Below, piece after piece: positions 15,234 through 18,277 of a stretch of DNA of 18,277 bases. The notes beneath the pieces were generated by a model. The model searched no databases, had not been told where the DNA came from, and was given only the letters and a program-made list of their open reading frames with translations. Every line of letters begins with the position of its first letter. Position 1 is the stretch's first letter. The position numbers and the translations under genes are program-made. This DNA is from Anaerolineales bacterium (lineage in GTDB: Bacteria > Chloroflexota > Anaerolineae > Anaerolineales > Villigracilaceae), in the NCBI GenBank assembly GCA_025938055.1, contig JAICQC010000034.1:1-18277 (forward strand), written 5' to 3'.

Positions 15234-15773
15234 GGTTTTGTCAACTTGTTGAGGCTGATCTTGTCACTGGACAACAGAAGGCGCATCTGGGGCTCGATGT
15301 CCACCGATCCGGCCCTTAGGCCGTCTGCTTCGTACCCGTAATCTCGGCCCAACTCTCGAATCGATTCCGCATCTCGTCGCGATACTCGGATGCTGATAGG
15401 AAATGCCGCCGCGGGCGAAAATGTTGAAAGATCGGACCAAATGCCGACAGGAATCGCTGCGCATGACTGGCTGATTTGAACCCTTGCATGCGACGCTCGC
15501 GCTGGCGCATCGGTCGATGCGAGTTCTCACAGCGGTTGTTGAGATAGCGACTCTGGCGGTGCTCCACGCCCGGCAAAATCTCGCGTTTGGCCGCCCCATA
15601 GCTCTTTAATTTGTCGGTGATCACCACCCGTGGCACGTACTGCAACCCTTTGAGCAACTTACGGAAGAACTTCTTGGCGGCTTTCTTACTCCGCCGGCTC
15701 TGCACGAGAATATCGAGCACGTTGTCGTCCTGATCCACTGCCCGCCACAGGTAATGCCGCTTACCATTTTCAG
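15234..15773 (-). mobile_element. 5'-truncated IS6-family insertion sequence remnant
   Basis: This element contains the truncated transposase gene described separately. Downstream of its stop, a GGTTTTGTCAACTTGTTG segment starting at 15234 resembles the terminal inverted repeat of IS6-family elements (GGTTCTGTTGCAA-like), so the right end may be intact. The left end and the first part of the transposase are missing at about 15773, where recognisable homology stops and another coding-like sequence begins. The exact ends are inferred by eye. Confidence 0.6.
15316..15773 (-). pseudogene. IS6-family transposase, N-terminus missing
   Basis: The recognisable part starts at ENGKRHYLWRAVDQDDNVLD and runs through LVQSRRSKKAAKKFFRKLL, the second catalytic aspartate in VVITDKLKSYGAAKR, the YLNNRCENSH block with the catalytic glutamate, and RPMRQRERRMQGFKS, ending at TAA (15318-15316). 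These are signature segments of IS6 DDE transposases, which form cointegrates by replicative transposition. About the first 80-90 residues, including the DNA-binding region and the first catalytic Asp, are absent. The frame stays open upstream to an ATG at 15888, but that 40-residue extension has no IS6 similarity. The enzyme should be inactive. Confidence 0.85.
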
Positions 15774-15962
15774 CCAACGGCCGACGCCGCGCGGCGATGG
15801 GATCAAGTCTATCAGTCTCTCCTGCAATGGAGCCAGCCAACCGAGTCGACCCCCACTGCCAGTCCGCCCACCCCGTTTCATCCCTCAACGGAGGTAACCG
15901 ATGACAAGTGCCATCTATGTCCGTGTATCAACCGACCGTCAAGCTCAGGCCCAAACCATTGA
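15774..15962 (+). pseudogene. Possible 3' fragment of a gene overlapping the recombinase start
   Basis: A plus-strand frame immediately beyond the IS6 homology reads AARRWDQVYQSLLQWSQPTE, then a Pro/Thr/Ser-rich tail, and ends at TGA (15960-15962), overlapping the first 62 bases of the recombinase gene. The helical WDQVYQSLLQW stretch looks like real protein. It may be the end of a gene whose front was removed when the IS6 remnant was joined here. I cannot name the family, and the overlap could be chance. Confidence 0.3.
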
Positions 15963-16101
15963 GCAACAAATCGAGCGACTCCAAGCCCATCTCAAAGACG
16001 AAGGCGAGTCGCTATGCACCGAGTTGATCTTCCGTGATGATGGCTATAGTGGGGCCAAACCCCGCCATAGGATCCTTTACGTGGGTGAGGAATTAAGCTG
16101 A
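15901..16101 (+). pseudogene. Truncated large serine recombinase (N-terminal fragment)
   Basis: ATG 15901 has GGAGG six bases upstream. The product begins MTSAIYVRVSTDRQAQAQTI with the catalytic Ser10 in Y-V-R-V-S, then EQQIERLQAHL and FRDDGYSGAK. This is the N-terminal catalytic domain of a large serine recombinase of the kind used by integrases and transposons. Family similarity stops at about residue 53 (near base 16060), where an L-x-R-P-x-L-D-x-L segment is expected. The frame then reads unrelated residues to TGA at 16099-16101. A complete enzyme would be several hundred residues long. About 65 bp of unassigned DNA lies between the break and the IS1634-type element. Confidence 0.8.
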
Positions 16102-16124
16102 CTGGACTTTCCGAGGGATATAAA

Positions 16125-16135
16125 CCTGAGTTTCG
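16125..16135 (+). repeat. Left terminal inverted repeat of the IS1634-type element
   Basis: CCTGAGTTTCG, identical over 11 bp to the reverse complement of the right end (18071-18081). After base 11 the two ends diverge. Confidence 0.8.
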
Positions 16136-16278
16136 CCAGGATCATTCTGATGTCTTAAAAAGGTGCGATAAATCAAATTGTTATAAGATATTTAGTGTAT
16201 GTCTAAATAAAAATCATGGAAGCACCATTAAAAATGTGATATAAGTACGTTTATGTCCTCCCACCACGAAAGACAGGT

Positions 16279-18015
16279 ATGGCAGAACGTATTTATCCAC
16301 GAACGGTCAACGGAAAAACGTATTATTATCTCCAAAGAAGCTGGAGAGAAAAACTCGATCCGCATACCACAGGTAAAACCAGAGGATCCGGTAAGAGTCG
16401 CGTGCGAACCGAAAAAATCTATTTAGGAAGCGCGGCCTCCATTCTCAAAAAATTGCAGGAAAATCCCCGCCAAGTTCTGGAGGCCAGACATCGTTCCTTT
16501 GGTTTTATAGCGGCGATTTATCAAACCGCTCTTGAAATTGGGTTAGTGGATCTCCTCCGAGATCATTTCCCAGGCACCTGTTACGGAGTCGCCAATTGGC
16601 TCTATTTTTTGTTGCCGATGATCAATCGCCTAGAATCGGCGACCAGTAAAGAGAAAATGGGAAGTTGGTCGGCTTCAACGGTATTGCCCACATTATTAAG
16701 ATTTGACCCCAATCAACTCGATAGCAATAGTTTTTGGTATGCGACAGATAAATTTGTCAGTGAGAATGAACTCAGAGGGCGACGTCAAGAGAATCCGAAT
16801 TTAGAGGAGGATCTTTTTGTAGGGATCGAAGATCAACTCTTTAATCAGATCGAAGAAAAATTAGCCACAACTCTGCAACAACAATTTGGCCTGTCCTGGG
16901 ATATTATCCTCTATGATACGACAAACTTCTTTACTTATTTTGAAGAACCTTTACGTTCTCATTTGGCCCGTAATGGTCATAATAAAGCCTATCATCATCA
17001 TTTAAAGCAAGTTGGATTAGCCATTTGCGTTGAAAAAGAATGGGGAATCCCCCTTTTTCATCGTGTTTATCGTGGCAATAGTCACGCTTCTAAAACATTC
17101 CCGCAAGTCATTCAAGACTTGATGGAACAAATCAAAGCCAATTTGGGAGAAATCGACAATCTGGTTTTGGTCCTTGATAAAGGCAATAATTCAGAAGACA
17201 ATTTTGCACTCCTTAAAGATCAAATTCAGTGGGTCGGCAGTTTAGTTCCTTCTCACTACCCCACCTTGATGGACCTTTCTCTTGCCTCCTATCACGGCCA
17301 TTTTAAAGAGTGGGCCTATTATACCTGCCAGAAGCAAGTCATGAATATTGATTGTAAACTGGTGCTGACCTACTATGAACCGTTGGCAAACAAACAACGA
17401 CACACCCTAGAAAATGGAGTGGAAAAACTCAAGCAGAGATTGTTAGAGAAATGGCGCCAATATAAACGAACTCCCAAAAAGGTTCCTGCTGGTCTCTTGA
17501 GTATGATTGAGAAAGATCGTTATGGAAAATATCTTAAACTTGAATACCAAAATGGAGCATTACTTTTTTCATATACGGATCGTTATAGGCAGCAAGAACC
17601 CTATTTTGGGAAAAATCTATTATTTACGGATCAAACGAATGCTTCAGCAGAGTGGATCATTGAGCAATACCACTCCAAAGATAAACTTGAGGATGGTTTC
17701 AAACTCCTCAAAGACCCTGGACTGATTCGATGGCAACCCATGAGGCATTGGACCGATACCAAAATTCGAGCTTTTGCGTTTTGTGCGGTGATGAGTTTAG
17801 TTCTGATACGAGTGATGGAACTCAAAGCGGCAAAAGCCGGATTGCAAATGAGTCCAACCGTTTTGAAAGAAGAACTCACCGACTTAAGGGAGATTACTCT
17901 GATTTATGATGACAAAACGGCACAATGCTTGATTTCTCGACGCAGTTCGGTTCAGCAAAAGCTTTGGAACCTGTTTCAACTTGGTATTTGGGAAAAGCAC
18001 TTGTCCATACACTAA
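16279..18015 (+). CDS. IS1634-family DDE transposase, intact
   Basis: A 578-residue transposase that should move the surrounding IS by cut-and-paste. Conserved IS4-superfamily motifs are present: the first catalytic Asp213 in LYDTTNFF, the second Asp300 in LVLDKGNNSEDN, and a Y-(2)-K-(3)-E-(6)-K signature from Tyr464 through Glu471 to Lys478 (Lys replacing the usual Arg). The SHYPTLMDL segment and the HWTDTKIRAFAFCAV helix near the C-terminus are characteristic of the IS1634 group. The length is full for the family and there is no internal stop or shift. The start ATG at 16279 follows GACAGGT, a modest ribosome binding site, as is common for transposases. The stop TAA at 18013-18015 lies 66 bp before the right terminal repeat. 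Confidence 0.93.
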   Translation: MAERIYPRTVNGKTYYYLQRSWREKLDPHTTGKTRGSGKSRVRTEKIYLGSAASILKKLQENPRQVLEARHRSFGFIAAIYQTALEIGLVDLLRDHFPGTCYGVANWLYFLLPMINRLESATSKEKMGSWSASTVLPTLLRFDPNQLDSNSFWYATDKFVSENELRGRRQENPNLEEDLFVGIEDQLFNQIEEKLATTLQQQFGLSWDIILYDTTNFFTYFEEPLRSHLARNGHNKAYHHHLKQVGLAICVEKEWGIPLFHRVYRGNSHASKTFPQVIQDLMEQIKANLGEIDNLVLVLDKGNNSEDNFALLKDQIQWVGSLVPSHYPTLMDLSLASYHGHFKEWAYYTCQKQVMNIDCKLVLTYYEPLANKQRHTLENGVEKLKQRLLEKWRQYKRTPKKVPAGLLSMIEKDRYGKYLKLEYQNGALLFSYTDRYRQQEPYFGKNLLFTDQTNASAEWIIEQYHSKDKLEDGFKLLKDPGLIRWQPMRHWTDTKIRAFAFCAVMSLVLIRVMELKAAKAGLQMSPTVLKEELTDLREITLIYDDKTAQCLISRRSSVQQKLWNLFQLGIWEKHLSIH

Positions 18016-18070
18016 CTTAAAATAATCTTTTTAACTTTCAACGACTTATAGTCACAAATTTTATTCTGTA

Positions 18071-18081
18071 CGAAACTCAGG
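18071..18081 (-). repeat. Right terminal inverted repeat of the IS1634-type element
   Basis: CGAAACTCAGG, the reverse complement of the left end at 16125-16135. One further G follows at 18082, while the left side has an A there, so the repeat ends at this point. Confidence 0.8.
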
Positions 18082-18277
18082 GTTAAGTTCGTTGATTCGG
18101 CACGGAATCGGGTTTTGATTCAAACCCCACGCTCTCGCCAGATGCATGTGCTGACCAGCGGTCAGCTGGTCTGGCAAGAGTCGAGCAGCTTTCTTCGTGC
18201 GGCTGCAGATGTCCCCGGCACCGATCTGATCGCGCTGGCCGACGCGACGACATTAAATAACAATGACGATGTGATCC
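18082..18277 (+). pseudogene. Coding fragment starting at the IS boundary, running off the window
   Basis: From the first base after the IS right end, one plus-strand frame is open to the edge: VKFVDSARNRVLIQTPRSRQ, then MHVLTSGQLVWQESSSFLRA, a segment containing DLIALADATTLNNNDDV. The first ATG is at 18142 without a good ribosome binding site. Because the frame begins exactly at the IS border and composition returns to that of the flanking genes, the IS probably cut off the 5' part of this gene. The missing part is not found to the left of the IS. The family is not recognised from 65 codons. Confidence 0.45.

Larger units (their letters stand above)
16125..18081 (+). mobile_element. Complete IS1634-family insertion sequence (IS4 superfamily)
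   Basis: The left end reads CCTGAGTTTCG from 16125. The right end reads CGAAACTCAGG up to 18081, an exact 11-bp inverted repeat, giving an element of 1957 bp. It contains one intact transposase gene. It is visibly more AT-rich than the flanking DNA, which marks it as a recent arrival. No target duplication is visible: the bases before 16125 (GATATAAA) do not match those after 18081 (GTTAAGTT). IS1634 itself is known for unusually long and variable duplications, and none of that kind was seen here either. Confidence 0.85.

Noticed and set aside
1..18277. CRISPR array, tRNA or rRNA genes
   Set aside because: No regularly spaced direct repeats, cloverleaf-like tRNA or rRNA segment was seen on reading either strand.

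Overview
The window is bacterial, of moderate GC content by eye. It carries a long minus-strand gene cluster between two blocks of decayed or intact mobile DNA. The host cannot be fixed from the sequence. The transposase families, the two serine recombinases and the GlgX debranching enzyme would suit a mobile-element-rich cyanobacterium or a plasmid or island of a similar bacterium, but this is a weak inference.

Left edge (1-2240): the tail of an unknown gene (3-59), a small serine recombinase on the plus strand broken by two compensating frameshifts (100-675), a gene-free stretch (676-1139), a four-helix DUF4239/bestrophin-like membrane protein on the minus strand (1922-1140) with a perfect 11-bp inverted repeat just upstream, and a short frameshifted plus-strand gene remnant (2018-2237).

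Centre (14499 down to 2234): ten minus-strand genes, about 12.3 kb, with gaps of at most about 60 bp and one 4-bp overlap, so probably one operon. In transcription order they are: a DJ-1/PfpI-like protein; a ThDP-dependent benzoylformate-decarboxylase-like enzyme; a SnoaL/NTF2-like protein; a tandem EthD-domain protein; a cholesterol-oxidase-type GMC flavoprotein; a SnoaL-ankyrin fusion; a VOC/glyoxalase-fold protein; a second, different DJ-1/PfpI protein; a GlgX-type glycogen debranching enzyme; and a 714-residue AGE-like (N-acylglucosamine 2-epimerase-like) protein ending in a degenerate STAS domain. A -10-like TATAAT, a tiny 7-codon ORF with a near-perfect Shine-Dalgarno site, and a more distant TTGACA/TAGGAT pair lie upstream.

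How the genes may work together is inference. GlgX would release sugar or maltodextrin. The AGE-like protein is a sugar isomerase/epimerase or glycosidase relative. The flavoprotein would oxidise an alcohol to a carbonyl. The ThDP enzyme would cleave or ligate 2-keto acids or aldehydes. The two DJ-1 proteins and the VOC protein resemble alpha-oxoaldehyde (glyoxalase-type) enzymes. The SnoaL and EthD proteins are small alpha+beta-barrel folds often found next to oxidative pathways. Together this resembles an undescribed oxidative carbohydrate or small-molecule pathway making or clearing reactive carbonyls, with an ankyrin-repeat protein as a possible scaffold.

Right edge (15234-18277): a 5'-truncated IS6-family transposase remnant, the first roughly 51 codons of a larger serine recombinase, a complete IS1634-family insertion sequence (16125-18081, 11-bp terminal inverted repeats), and a reading frame that starts at the IS boundary and runs off the window. 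No target duplication is visible, so this end has been rearranged.
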